Of a DNA stretch of 14,346 nucleotides, positions 14,260 to 14,346 are shown piece after piece (position 1 is the first letter of the stretch; every line of letters begins with the position of its first letter). Source of the DNA: DATGEP01 sp035310125 (GTDB lineage: Bacteria > Chloroflexota > Ktedonobacteria > Ktedonobacterales > JADMIN01); assembly GCA_035310125.1 (NCBI GenBank), contig DATGEP010000116.1, positions 1 to 14,346 on the forward strand, given 5' to 3'. The translations under genes were made by a program, and so were the position numbers. A model generated the notes under the pieces. That model was not told the origin of the DNA and searched no databases. It was given only the letters and a program-made list of their open reading frames with translations.

Positions 14260-14346
14260 AGGCAGCCCATTCCCGTCGTGCCAGTTCCACTTTAGCGCCG
14301 GGCACTGGGAAAAACTTGAACCGCGTGGCTATGTTTGAAGATGCGC

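Noticed and set aside
13982..14338. 118-codon + strand frame at the right edge
   Set aside because: Antisense to the esterase remnant, no ribosome binding site and no recognisable family.

Overview
The window is GC-rich bacterial chromosomal DNA. The gene set is mixed: an RNase J, a PRC-barrel/BON protein, an MngB-like GH38 mannosidase, a double zinc-ribbon membrane protein, a XerC/D-like recombinase and one repeat resembling a CRISPR repeat ending in ATTGAAAC. This suits a Chloroflexota-type soil or thermophilic bacterium, but that is inference from gene content and style, not from a marker gene. Starts are ATG or GTG with clear purine-rich ribosome binding sites (AAGGAAGGA, AGAGGAG, GAGAGGT).

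Left part (1-4651): the C-terminal end of an unknown + strand gene, then a perfect 26-bp palindrome. Next is a - strand PRC/BON-domain gene with its own promoter. Divergent from it are RNase J and a FluG/NodGS-like glutamine synthetase family gene, 12 bp apart and probably one operon. The RNase J leader contains two mutually exclusive hairpins over the ribosome binding site.

Middle part (4652-6038): a tyrosine recombinase gene broken by two frameshifts, with a very good rho-independent terminator. About 80 bp further lies a lone 37-nt CRISPR-like repeat, flanked by two copies of a 15-nt sequence exactly 74 nt (2 x 37) apart. No second full repeat and no cas gene are visible.

Minus-strand cluster (6039-8140): a Trp-rich small membrane protein, a cupin and a two-hotdog acyl-CoA thioesterase. 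The cupin and thioesterase are separated by a twin-hairpin intergenic element whose two tetraloops are complementary.

Right part (8369-14346): a tRNA-Val(CAC) with its own promoter and terminator, a 970-aa GH38 alpha-mannosidase, a promoter and a zinc-ribbon membrane protein with a terminator. These are followed by a - strand four-helix membrane protein and a carboxylesterase remnant that has lost its middle third to half, including the catalytic serine region.

Most genes are ordinary, and I see no clear new multi-gene system. The observations most worth checking are the RNase J leader switch, the lone CRISPR-like repeat beside a dead recombinase, and the complementary-loop hairpin pair.
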